This document shows, in pieces, positions 1-6,712 of a DNA stretch of 43,120 bases (position 1 is the stretch's first letter; the number at the start of each line of letters is the position of its first letter). This DNA comes from Sulfurovum sp. (lineage in GTDB: Bacteria; Campylobacterota; Campylobacteria; Campylobacterales; Sulfurovaceae), in assembly GCA_030826885.1 (NCBI GenBank), contig JAUUDF010000042.1, positions 1-43,120 of the forward strand, given 5' to 3'. The notes beneath the pieces are model-generated. The model ran no database searches. It saw only the letters and a list, made by a program, of their open reading frames with translations, and was not told the origin of the DNA. A program made the translations under genes and the position numbers.

Positions 1-116
1 TCACGGACTATATTTTCTAGTTCTTCATCAATTATTTCAGAACGAACAAAATAGTTTCGTCGATGCCTTAGCGACATCCTTGTTAAAGCATCAATTGTTG
101 CTTCTTTCCATGTCAT
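1..116 (-). CDS. 5' end of a probable winged-helix/HNH-type nuclease gene (partial)
   Basis: This gene reads leftwards and runs off the window edge, so only about 38 N-terminal residues are visible. The ATG at 114-116 is preceded by an AAAAGAGA ribosome-site-like stretch. The peptide starts MTWKEATIDALTRM and continues with RRNYFVRSEIIDEELENIV. That resembles the N-terminal helix-turn-helix module found at the front of many HNH and other restriction-type endonucleases. The resemblance is from memory of the family; no catalytic residues are visible. It starts only about 25 bp from the end of the structured repeat at 141-324, and has the same orientation as the HEPN gene on the other side. A role in DNA restriction is an inference. 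Confidence 0.5.
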   Translation of the reverse strand, partial: MTWKEATIDALTRMSLRHRRNYFVRSEIIDEELENIVR

Positions 117-140
117 TAGAATCTCTTTTAATAGGCCAAA

Positions 141-324
141 TGGGCGCGCTGATCGCCATTCAGTATGATATCAGGAAATCACGTAGTGTTTTCTGAGAGC
201 AGACTTGATGTGTGAATCCTGTCATTTGTTGGACGTAGCGGAGCGGAGACCAACGAATGGCAGAGGGTCACGTTCAGTGATCAGCGTGCCCGTTGCACGC
301 TCCCGTTCCGCGGGTGCGTGCAAC
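141..324. repeat. Left copy of a structured inverted repeat (about 184 bp)
   Basis: The block from 141 to 294 begins TGGGCGCGCTGATC and ends GATCAGCGTGCCCGTT, so its own ends are inverted repeats. Inside, CCAACGAATGGCA and TGTCATTTGTTGG form another near-palindrome. It continues into a hairpin (292-324) with arms GTTGCACGC and GCGTGCAAC. The whole block reappears in reverse complement at 806-991 with roughly 90% identity by eye. No ORF of note lies inside, and a structured non-coding mobile unit (MITE-like) or recombination site is likely. No transposase or integrase is adjacent. Confidence 0.8.
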
Positions 325-336
325 GTTTAAAATGAG

Positions 337-367
337 CCAATAAATTGCCCACAGGGTAATTTATTGG
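337..367 (-). terminator. Strong hairpin just after the HEPN gene
   Basis: The arms CCAATAAATT and AATTTATTGG are perfect over 10 bp. The inner CCC/GGG pairs extend the stem around an ACA loop, with one G-T wobble. It lies 14 bp past the HEPN stop and is followed, in the direction of that gene, by CTCATTTT. A transcription terminator is the simplest reading; part of a cassette recombination site is an alternative. Confidence 0.5.
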
Positions 368-381
368 TCTCCTCTGGTTTG

Positions 382-786
382 TTAGCTCTTGCGCTTTTGA
401 ACTTGCTTTTTGTATTTCCAAACTCTTGCAGTAAGTTCATTTATTAGCTCTTTTCCTTCTGGAGCCAATTTTTTCAACTTTTTCTGAACAGAATCCAAGT
501 CGTCAGTTTCTGCAATTTCATGCATTAAGGTATTTCTTTTATCCTTCCATTTTCTGATACGGTTTAATAACTCTTTATGTACTGTCTTTAGACAATCAGA
601 GTCTTTAGGATGAATTTTCTCTGTGATATGTTCTAGTTTTCGATCTAACCCTCGGAGTGTTTTTAGTAAATCTTCTCCCCTTTGAGGATATGCATGACGA
701 ATAACTGAGTTAAATCGATCTTCAATAATGGCATATTGTATCCAGCACGCTTCCATGAAAAATTCTTCAATCAATGCCATTTCCAT
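382..786 (-). CDS. Small HEPN-domain-like protein (putative RNase/toxin-type)
   Basis: The protein is 134 residues, almost entirely helical and highly charged. The start chosen is the ATG at 784-786, because AAGGAACAGT sits directly before it. A longer reading from a TTG would run into the flanking repeat. Residues 84-89 read RNTLMH inside KDKRNTLMHE, which fits the Rx4-6H motif of HEPN domains. In that family R and H form the RNA-cleaving site, and HEPN proteins are common in toxin-antitoxin, abortive infection and CRISPR-linked systems. No MNT nucleotidyltransferase or other antitoxin is next to it. The gene is more AT-rich than the surrounding chromosome and is boxed by inverted repeats at 141-324 and 806-991, which suggests transfer. 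Family membership is inferred from one motif and the overall helical character. Confidence 0.55.
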   Translation of the reverse strand: MEMALIEEFFMEACWIQYAIIEDRFNSVIRHAYPQRGEDLLKTLRGLDRKLEHITEKIHPKDSDCLKTVHKELLNRIRKWKDKRNTLMHEIAETDDLDSVQKKLKKLAPEGKELINELTARVWKYKKQVQKRKS

Positions 787-805
787 ACTGTTCCTTGAAT
801 AAATA

Positions 806-991
806 GTTGCACGCACCCGCGGAACGGGAGCGTGCAACGGGCGCGCTGATCACTGAACGTGATCCTCTGCCATTCGTTGGTCTCCGCTCCGCTACGTCCA
901 ACAAATGACAGGATACACACATCAAGTCTGCTACCAGAATACCCTACGGGTTATTCTGATATCATACTGAATGGTGATCAGCGCGCCCGTT
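806..991. repeat. Right copy of the structured inverted repeat (about 186 bp)
   Basis: This is the reverse complement of the block at 141-324. It begins with the hairpin GTTGCACGC...GCGTGCAAC (806-838). It then runs from AACGGGCGCGCTGATC (836-851) to GATCAGCGCGCCCGTT (976-991), which are perfect 16-bp terminal inverted repeats. Its inner edge ends about 20 bp before the HEPN start codon. The sub-palindrome ATTCGTTGG...CCAACAAAT is also present. It could supply a promoter or RNA structure for the HEPN gene, but none was identified. Confidence 0.8.
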
Positions 992-1008
992 AAAAACATA
1001 AATACCTA

Positions 1009-1557
1009 CTATCGTCTGCAAAACCCGTAATAGCGCCACTCGGCAGGGTGGTAGAAGTGGTGGTCGAACAGTCCTCTGCCTCTGACACGGTCTCTGTAGG
1101 TGTAGCGGTAGTCGTAGCGGTAGAATATGCCGTCAAAAAAGTATCCGTAACGGTTGAAATAGCCGTAGTAGAACCCCTCACGGTCATAAAAAGCGGCTCT
1201 ATCGTAGCGGTACGCCAGTACCCATCCGCGTTTTTGGTAGCGGTGACCCCTTTCAAAGTGTCGTACCGGTCTCTCCTCATAAGCAAACGGCCGGGCTTCG
1301 TAGTATTCTCCTCTTTGGTATCGTGATGTAGGCTGTGGATGGTGCTTATGCAGCCTCTTTTGTGCATGGCGTTTGTGCTGTTTATATTCATGCTTGTTGG
1401 CAAAGGTGCGTCTTTGTGCCTGATGTGAGGTGTAGTACCTGTCAAGTTTGGAAATGTCAACGCGTTCATCACTTACATTGTGCGGTGCCTGTGCCTGGGC
1501 GAACACGCTTCCTGCAAGAAGCAGGATCGCCATAATATGAAGATGTATATGTTTCAT
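1009..1557 (-). CDS. Secreted Tyr/Arg/His-rich protein of unknown function
   Basis: The protein is 182 residues. It opens with a typical cleavable signal peptide (MKHIHLHIMAILLLAGSVFA, then QAQA), so the mature protein should be periplasmic or outer-surface. A TAGGAG ribosome site lies 5 bp before the ATG at 1557. The mature part is very rich in Tyr, Arg, His and Phe (for example YRYDYRYTYRDRV and FYYGYFNRYGYFF) and has no recognised domain. Such composition is seen in some small exported proteins of unknown function. The gene shares orientation with the upstream DUF945 lipoprotein and may be co-transcribed with it. I do not recognise the family. Confidence 0.65.
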   Translation of the reverse strand: MKHIHLHIMAILLLAGSVFAQAQAPHNVSDERVDISKLDRYYTSHQAQRRTFANKHEYKQHKRHAQKRLHKHHPQPTSRYQRGEYYEARPFAYEERPVRHFERGHRYQKRGWVLAYRYDRAAFYDREGFYYGYFNRYGYFFDGIFYRYDYRYTYRDRVRGRGLFDHHFYHPAEWRYYGFCRR

Positions 1558-1672
1558 GAGTTACTCCTAATGGTTGTATAGGGGTATCATAAACGAAGTT
1601 TGTGAAGTGGTTGTGGGGCGATTGTGTAGCGATTGTGAAGCAGAGGGACACACCCGAAGGTGTGTGCTGCAT

Positions 1673-3499
1673 TTACATGACCGGCTGGTTGTTAATGAGA
1701 AGGTGTCCGTTTTCGAACTTGAGGGCAAAGACGGCATTGTCTCCCTCATATTTGGTGAACATCATGACCATCATCAGCATTTGGGGCGGGAATGCCTGTG
1801 CAAGCTGTTCAAGGTCTTTTTTGGGAATGACCAGTCTGCCGTCAGCATGCAGGTAGGGCAGCAGCATCATGGCTGTCATAGGATTGTCGGCGTTAAGCGG
1901 TACGTCGTTTTTGCTCAGGTTCACATCGAGATTGAAAGCGGTTTTGCCCAGATTGAGTCTTTTGCCTTTGGCATCTGTGCTCAGCGCATCCCATCCGAGA
2001 GGATCAAGAGAGACGGCAAATCCGTTGTGAACGAGGTCTGTACCCATTTTGGCGAGTTTCTGCTCTGTTCCGGCAGGAAGAGGTGCTGACTGGTTCGCTT
2101 CCGCTGCAGCAGCCAGTTCACCGGAGAATTGTAAAAATGCCGGGAGGAAATTTTTCAGATTGTTCAGCGCAAACCCGTATCGGAAGTTCTTTAGGCTGAA
2201 GAGCACTTTGTTGGTCTTTTTGTCCGTAACATTCACACTGCCGATGGAAGAGCGGTCTTCGTAGTTGATGTTCTGGTCGAACGATGCATGTCCCTTACTC
2301 TGATAGGTTTCGAGCACAAAGGCAGCATCGGGCATATCTCCTTTTACGGTTTGAATGCTGAATGCACCATCGATGCTCATACCGTTGCTGTAGAGATTGG
2401 CGATGAGGTCCATCATCTCTTTTGCAACTTTTTTCTGGTCTTTTGGCGGATGCTGCATAAAGTTCATGTAGGACTTCATGAGCGCTTCATCTACATTGTC
2501 CGTAACAGCGGAAAAGTCTATGCCGTCAATTGTGACCGTACCCTGGCTTTTAGGGTCTGTTTTGTCCTTGCCGGATATATCGACCGATTTGACTTTGAAA
2601 TGCATATCGCTTCGTATTTTTTGGTTATGGGCAGTCGTGAGACTGGTGAACTCCGTGTTATTGATGCGTGTGTCAATGTGTAGCGGCGCTCTACCGGATG
2701 TGTTGGATGCAGCTGTATCGAGGTTTATGCCAATAGTCGGGAATGTACAGGAGATGTCACCAAGATAACTGTTCTCTTTTTTGACTTTACAGACAAAGTC
2801 ACTGTAGGAGAGTGCCACCGATGTATTGTCTTTGGTATTGGTAATCTCCGTTTTGGCAGTGCCGCCATACACAGTGTATGCCTGTTTGGAAGCACCTGCT
2901 TCAAAGGGCTCGTCAAAATCGACATGGGCTCCTTTGAGGACAACATGCGCCGTATCGTTGTTCTCTTTGAGTGTTTCATCGATGTCAATGACACGCAATG
3001 CCGTTAGCTTGTCATTTTCATTGTAGGTCAGTGCGGCAGCCGCTTTCTTTGCTTTGAACATGTCGGCGACCGGCTTGGCTTCTGTACCGTTTCCAAGGTA
3101 GTAGACCATGACACTCTCTTTGTCGTTTGCCGCATACCTTTTCCAGTCGACATTCACATCGAATGTACTGTTATTTACCAAAGACTGAAGTGTTTCTCTC
3201 TCGTCATTGTCGAGCGAATTGAGGTTGAGCAGTTGTGCAAGCGCATTGGCTGCTTTGGATGCATCGGTTACTTTGAGACGGTAGGTGCTTTCAGACGTTT
3301 TATTCGTATCGAGCCCGTAGTTTGCGTAGCTTTTTATTTTTGCATCGAAGGCTGCTTGTCTCTTTTGAATGGTCTGTGCAGAGACTTCCGACTTCATTAC
3401 CTGTGCAGTCTGCTGGCTGTTGTTCTTTTTGTCACCGCATCCGGCAGTACCCAAAAGCACTGCAGCGGAGACCGCCGCACTTAAGATGATATTTTTCAT
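1673..3499 (-). CDS. DUF945 (YdgA-like) lipoprotein
   Basis: The protein is 608 residues. It starts with a lipoprotein signal peptide: MKN, a hydrophobic stretch, then the lipobox LGTAGC with Cys at about residue 21. It should be exported and lipid-anchored. The rest is a long, repetitive beta-rich extracytoplasmic domain like DUF945/YdgA proteins, which are long periplasmic proteins of unknown function. The C-terminal part, with phrases such as LHADGRLVIPKKDLEQL, fits that family. An AGGGAACAG ribosome site precedes the ATG. The next gene in the same direction, the Tyr-rich secreted protein, starts 116 bp downstream. The family assignment rests on pattern memory; no biochemical role can be read from the sequence. 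Confidence 0.7.
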   Translation of the reverse strand: MKNIILSAAVSAAVLLGTAGCGDKKNNSQQTAQVMKSEVSAQTIQKRQAAFDAKIKSYANYGLDTNKTSESTYRLKVTDASKAANALAQLLNLNSLDNDERETLQSLVNNSTFDVNVDWKRYAANDKESVMVYYLGNGTEAKPVADMFKAKKAAAALTYNENDKLTALRVIDIDETLKENNDTAHVVLKGAHVDFDEPFEAGASKQAYTVYGGTAKTEITNTKDNTSVALSYSDFVCKVKKENSYLGDISCTFPTIGINLDTAASNTSGRAPLHIDTRINNTEFTSLTTAHNQKIRSDMHFKVKSVDISGKDKTDPKSQGTVTIDGIDFSAVTDNVDEALMKSYMNFMQHPPKDQKKVAKEMMDLIANLYSNGMSIDGAFSIQTVKGDMPDAAFVLETYQSKGHASFDQNINYEDRSSIGSVNVTDKKTNKVLFSLKNFRYGFALNNLKNFLPAFLQFSGELAAAAEANQSAPLPAGTEQKLAKMGTDLVHNGFAVSLDPLGWDALSTDAKGKRLNLGKTAFNLDVNLSKNDVPLNADNPMTAMMLLPYLHADGRLVIPKKDLEQLAQAFPPQMLMMVMMFTKYEGDNAVFALKFENGHLLINNQPVM

Positions 3500-3573
3500 T
3501 CTGTTCCCTCGCTTTTTGATGTATATGCAGTAGTATACAATAAATAATTATCAGTAAAATTATACTCTTTGGA

Positions 3574-3579
3574 TATAAT
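3574..3579 (+). promoter_or_regulatory. TATAAT -10 box of anmK, probably giving a leaderless mRNA
   Basis: A perfect TATAAT ends only 6 bases before the anmK ATG at 3586, and no ribosome site lies between. Transcription would be expected to begin at or beside the start codon. Confidence 0.6.
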
Positions 3580-3585
3580 GCCTCT

Positions 3586-4701
3586 ATGCAAACCAAACGC
3601 TATATTGGTGTCATGTCCGGCACCTCCATGGACAGTGTCGATGTTGTAAGCTGCATGGTCGATGCATCTGCATGCAGCCTTGAATACAGCTATGCCCACC
3701 CCTTTCCCGAAGTACTCAAAGAGCAGATACTCCATGCCGTGACACACGCTCTGACATTACGTGAGACGGGCACTCTCGACCACCGGCTCGGGCTTCTCTT
3801 CGCCGATGCCGTCAGCGGCTTTATGCAAAAGTATGGTCTATGTACCGAAGATATTGCCGCCATCGGTCTGCACGGGCAGACTCTCTGGCACGAGCCCGAC
3901 GGTACTGACCCTTTTTCCATGCAGATGGGCGATGCCAACCTTGTTGCCGCTCGTACCGGCATGCCTGTCGTCGCTGACTTCAGACGAAAGGACATGGCAT
4001 TTGGCGGCAACGGCGCACCGCTTGCTCCCGCGTTTCACCGTTTTTTGCTCCAAGGTGCCGAGAATGCAGCCGTAGTGAATATTGGCGGTATTGCCAACAT
4101 ATCGGTGTTGCAAGAGGAGACACTCGGCTACGACACGGGACCGGGGAATATGCTCATGGATGCGTGGATTGCCGAATACAAAGAGCTTCCGTATGACAAA
4201 GAGGGCAGCTGGGCCGGAGAAGGCAAGGTAGACTACATATTGTTCGAAGCCATGATGCAGGATCCCTATTTCTCCCAAACCCCACCCAAAAGCACCGGAA
4301 GAGAACGGTTCAATCTACAGTGGCTTTCCAAAATAATAGAAGCATTGCAGGGTAATGCAAACAACAACTCTTCACTCTTCACTCTTCACTCTTCACTTTT
4401 ACCGGAAGATGTGCAGCGTACCCTGCTTGAGCTTACGGCCCAGAGCATCGCCAACGAGGTGCTGCGTTTCAACCCAGACATATTGCTGCTTTGCGGTGGC
4501 GGAGCCTGCAACACACTGCTGGTCGAGCGCATCGCCGCACTGATGCCCAATGTCCAGACCGGTGTCATGGAAGATGCCCAGAATATTGAAGCGATGATGA
4601 TGGCGTGGCTGGCGTACAAACGGATGCACAACGAGACGGTTGCGCTTAAAAGCGTTACCGGTGCACGGGAAAATACCATACTGGGAGGTGTATACCGATG
4701 A
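3586..4701 (+). CDS. anmK: Anhydro-N-acetylmuramic acid kinase
   Basis: AnmK phosphorylates and hydrolyses 1,6-anhydro-MurNAc from peptidoglycan turnover, giving MurNAc-6-phosphate in the cytoplasm. At 371 residues the length is normal for the family. The N-terminal phosphate loop GVMSGTSMD (residues 8-16) is diagnostic. DTGPGN near residue 180 and CGGGACN near residue 305 are the other ASKHA-fold nucleotide motifs. Around residues 255-275 there is an unusual Asn/Ser/Leu stretch encoded by four CTCTTCA repeats (4368-4395), placed in a loop just before PEDVQRTLLELTAQSIA. Its stop overlaps the amgK start (ATGA), so the two are translationally coupled. A TATAAT lies 6 bp upstream of the ATG and suggests a leaderless transcript. 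Salvage here may run through AmgK/MurU or through MurNAc-6-P; no etherase gene (murQ) is in the window. Confidence 0.95.
   Translation: MQTKRYIGVMSGTSMDSVDVVSCMVDASACSLEYSYAHPFPEVLKEQILHAVTHALTLRETGTLDHRLGLLFADAVSGFMQKYGLCTEDIAAIGLHGQTLWHEPDGTDPFSMQMGDANLVAARTGMPVVADFRRKDMAFGGNGAPLAPAFHRFLLQGAENAAVVNIGGIANISVLQEETLGYDTGPGNMLMDAWIAEYKELPYDKEGSWAGEGKVDYILFEAMMQDPYFSQTPPKSTGRERFNLQWLSKIIEALQGNANNNSSLFTLHSSLLPEDVQRTLLELTAQSIANEVLRFNPDILLLCGGGACNTLLVERIAALMPNVQTGVMEDAQNIEAMMMAWLAYKRMHNETVALKSVTGARENTILGGVYR
4368..4395 (+). repeat. Heptanucleotide tandem repeat (CTCTTCA)x4 inside anmK
   Basis: Four perfect head-to-tail copies of the 7-mer CTCTTCA lie within the anmK reading frame. Because seven is not a multiple of three, gain or loss of one unit would shift the frame. 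Confidence 0.95.
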
Positions 4702-5642
4702 GTGATACAGACACACTGAAAGCGTGGCTTGCGGGCTATGGCGTTGAGGCACCACTTGAGCCTCTCACAGGCGATGCCAGTCTGCGAAAATACTACCGCA
4801 TGAGCGAAGCGCTTCACAGCGGCATTGTCATGGATGCATCGGCACAGCGCGAGAGTGTCGCACCGTTTGTCGACATTGCACACAGGCTGTATGAAGCAGG
4901 GGTCCGTACCCCCAAGATCAATGCGTTCGATACAGCGCAGGGTTTTGTTTTCATGGAAGATCTCGGCAGCTGCCACTTCTGCGATGCCATTGGCGAAGAG
5001 AAGAGTCGCCACTATACAAAAGCCGTTGAGACCATTGCCAAAATGCAGCATGCCGATGCCAATGGACTGCCGCTTTACGACAGGGAGTTTCTGCACTTTG
5101 AAATGGCGCTGATGCCGGAGTGGTACCTTGCCAAATATCTCAATGTCATACCGGACAAAGAGGAGCAAAGTATGCTCGATGCAGCATTTGACGCCATTGC
5201 CGACGTGGTAACGGAACAGCCTCAGGGACTTTTTGTACACCGTGACTACCACTCCAGAAACCTGATGCTCACCCCCGGTGACGACATTGCCGTCATTGAC
5301 TTTCAGGATGCACGCGCAGGGGCATTGACCTATGACCTTGTCTCCCTGCTGCGCGATGTCTATGTAAAGCTCGACCCTGCGGAGGTAAAGCGGCTGGCAC
5401 TTTATTTTCGGGACATCAAAGGCCTCGATGTCGATGATGATACGTTTATGAAATGGGTCGATTTTACCGGACTGCAGCGGCACATCAAAATACTGGGCAT
5501 CTTCGCCCGTCTGGCACTGCGTGACGGTAAGAGCGGTTACCTCAGGGACATACCGCTGACACTGGCCTACATCAAAGAGGTAGGCAGCCGGTATGCGCAG
5601 ACTCAGGCACTTGCACACTACATTGAGGAGGTATCGTCATGA
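4698..5642 (+). CDS. amgK: N-acetylmuramate/GlcNAc anomeric kinase (APH fold)
   Basis: AmgK phosphorylates MurNAc (and GlcNAc) at the anomeric position, feeding MurU in a salvage route to UDP-MurNAc that bypasses de novo synthesis. The protein is 314 residues of aminoglycoside-phosphotransferase fold. LTGDASLRKYYR near residues 22-33 matches the AmgK glycine loop. HRDYHSRNLML (about 181-191) is the Brenner catalytic motif with Asp and Asn. DFQDARAG (about 201-208) carries the metal-binding Asp. Its start overlaps the anmK stop and its stop overlaps the murU start, both as ATGA. The name rests on the family signature plus the adjacency to murU, which is the diagnostic context in Pseudomonas. 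Confidence 0.88.
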   Translation: MSDTDTLKAWLAGYGVEAPLEPLTGDASLRKYYRMSEALHSGIVMDASAQRESVAPFVDIAHRLYEAGVRTPKINAFDTAQGFVFMEDLGSCHFCDAIGEEKSRHYTKAVETIAKMQHADANGLPLYDREFLHFEMALMPEWYLAKYLNVIPDKEEQSMLDAAFDAIADVVTEQPQGLFVHRDYHSRNLMLTPGDDIAVIDFQDARAGALTYDLVSLLRDVYVKLDPAEVKRLALYFRDIKGLDVDDDTFMKWVDFTGLQRHIKILGIFARLALRDGKSGYLRDIPLTLAYIKEVGSRYAQTQALAHYIEEVSS

Positions 5643-6310
5643 AGGCCATGATACTCGCAGCGGGGCAGGGAACCCGTATGCGTCCGTTGACCGAACATAC
5701 GCCCAAGCCGCTGCTTGAAGTGGGCGGTATTGCGCTGATTGTATGGCATCTGGAGAAGCTGGCGCATTTTGGCTTTAGGGAGGTCGTCGTCAACATTGCC
5801 CATCTGGGGTGGAAAATTCCCCAGGCTCTGGGGGACGGTTCGCAGTGGGGAGTGCATATTACCTACTCGGACGAGCAGGAAGAGGGGGCGCTGGAGAGTG
5901 CCGGAGGCATTGTCAAGGCACTGGACCACCTTAAAGATTCGGACCCTTTCCTTGTGGTCAACGGCGATGTCTGGACAGACTATGACTTCGACAGCAGCAA
6001 AACACTTCGAGACGGCGTACTGGCACATCTTGTGCTCGTACCCAACCCGCCACACAATCCCGAGGGGGACTTTGCCCTGCTTGACGGCTTTGTGCACGAC
6101 AACCCGGAGTATACCTTCAGCGGTATCGGCTACTACTCTCCCAAACTCTTTGAGCATGTACCCTACGGCAAACGCGCACTTGCGCCCCTGCTGCGTGAAG
6201 CGATGTATGAAGGAAAGGTCACGGGTGAGCTTTATGAAGGAGAGTGGTACGACATTGGTACACCGGAGCGTCTTGAAGCACTCAACGCCCGTCTTTTCAA
6301 TAGCAACTAA
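5639..6310 (+). CDS. murU: MurNAc-1-phosphate uridylyltransferase
   Basis: MurU converts MurNAc-alpha-1-phosphate plus UTP to UDP-MurNAc in the cytoplasm. The protein is 223 residues, the usual MurU size. It opens with the nucleotidyltransferase signature LAAGQGTRMRPLTEHTPKPL, which carries the glycine loop, the catalytic Arg and the PKPL lysine. VNGDVWTDYDF near residue 105 supplies the metal-binding Asp, and EGEWYDIGTPERL near the C-terminus is typical of this class. The ATG overlaps the amgK stop (ATGA). Related sugar-1-phosphate nucleotidyltransferases (RmlA or GlmU N-domain types) share these motifs, so the specific name depends on the operon. Confidence 0.88.
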   Translation: MKAMILAAGQGTRMRPLTEHTPKPLLEVGGIALIVWHLEKLAHFGFREVVVNIAHLGWKIPQALGDGSQWGVHITYSDEQEEGALESAGGIVKALDHLKDSDPFLVVNGDVWTDYDFDSSKTLRDGVLAHLVLVPNPPHNPEGDFALLDGFVHDNPEYTFSGIGYYSPKLFEHVPYGKRALAPLLREAMYEGKVTGELYEGEWYDIGTPERLEALNARLFNSN

Positions 6311-6354
6311 ATGCATATTGACTATAATAGGCGTATAAATTCAGGAGTGAAAGC

Positions 6355-6696
6355 ATGAGAAGAAGTATGGTATTGTTAACGACAGCGGCAGTTTTGATAG
6401 CAGGATGTACCGGTCAGCCGGCATTTGACCCGAAAAAGACAGAGGTACGGGTAATTGACGGTAAAAAGTTCAGTATTCCTGCCGGGGCGACAGCATCTGC
6501 ACACGTTGGTACGAAAAAAGAGATAGCGTTCTATAAAAAATCGGGCGTCGAGGAGTGCCGGGATGGTGATGTCATCTGGGATGCCAAAACCGCGCAGGAA
6601 CAGATCGCAGAAGCGATCAAAGAGGGTAATCCTACTATCCATAAAACATTGGCAAAGCAGGGGCTTATCGGGTGTGCCCATCCGGTAAAACAGTAA
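6355..6696 (+). CDS. Small lipoprotein of unknown function
   Basis: The protein is 113 residues with a lipoprotein signal peptide: MRR, a hydrophobic segment, then LIAGC with Cys at about residue 18. AGGAG sits 10 bp before the ATG. The mature part has two more Cys (EECRDGD and GLIGCAHP) that could pair in the periplasm. It lies 44 bp after murU and 16 bp before hemF in the same direction, so it may belong to either operon. I do not recognise the family. Confidence 0.7.
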   Translation: MRRSMVLLTTAAVLIAGCTGQPAFDPKKTEVRVIDGKKFSIPAGATASAHVGTKKEIAFYKKSGVEECRDGDVIWDAKTAQEQIAEAIKEGNPTIHKTLAKQGLIGCAHPVKQ

Positions 6697-6712
6697 AAGA
6701 GGAGGAGAGTCA

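Noticed and set aside
292-381. The region after the HEPN gene looked like an integron attC site (TAACAAAC...CGTTGCAC).
   Set aside because: The stem at 337-367 is perfect without the extrahelical bases expected of attC, the R-box sequences do not fit well, and no integron integrase is present. The idea is not excluded but is not supported.
990-1472. Alternative minus-strand frame of 160 codons over the Tyr-rich secreted protein.
   Set aside because: Thr-rich and without ribosome site; the overlapping frame has a signal peptide and TAGGAG.
4386-5618. Long open frame of about 410 codons antisense to amgK.
   Set aside because: It is a shadow of anmK/amgK codon bias; the plus-strand frames have full enzyme motifs.
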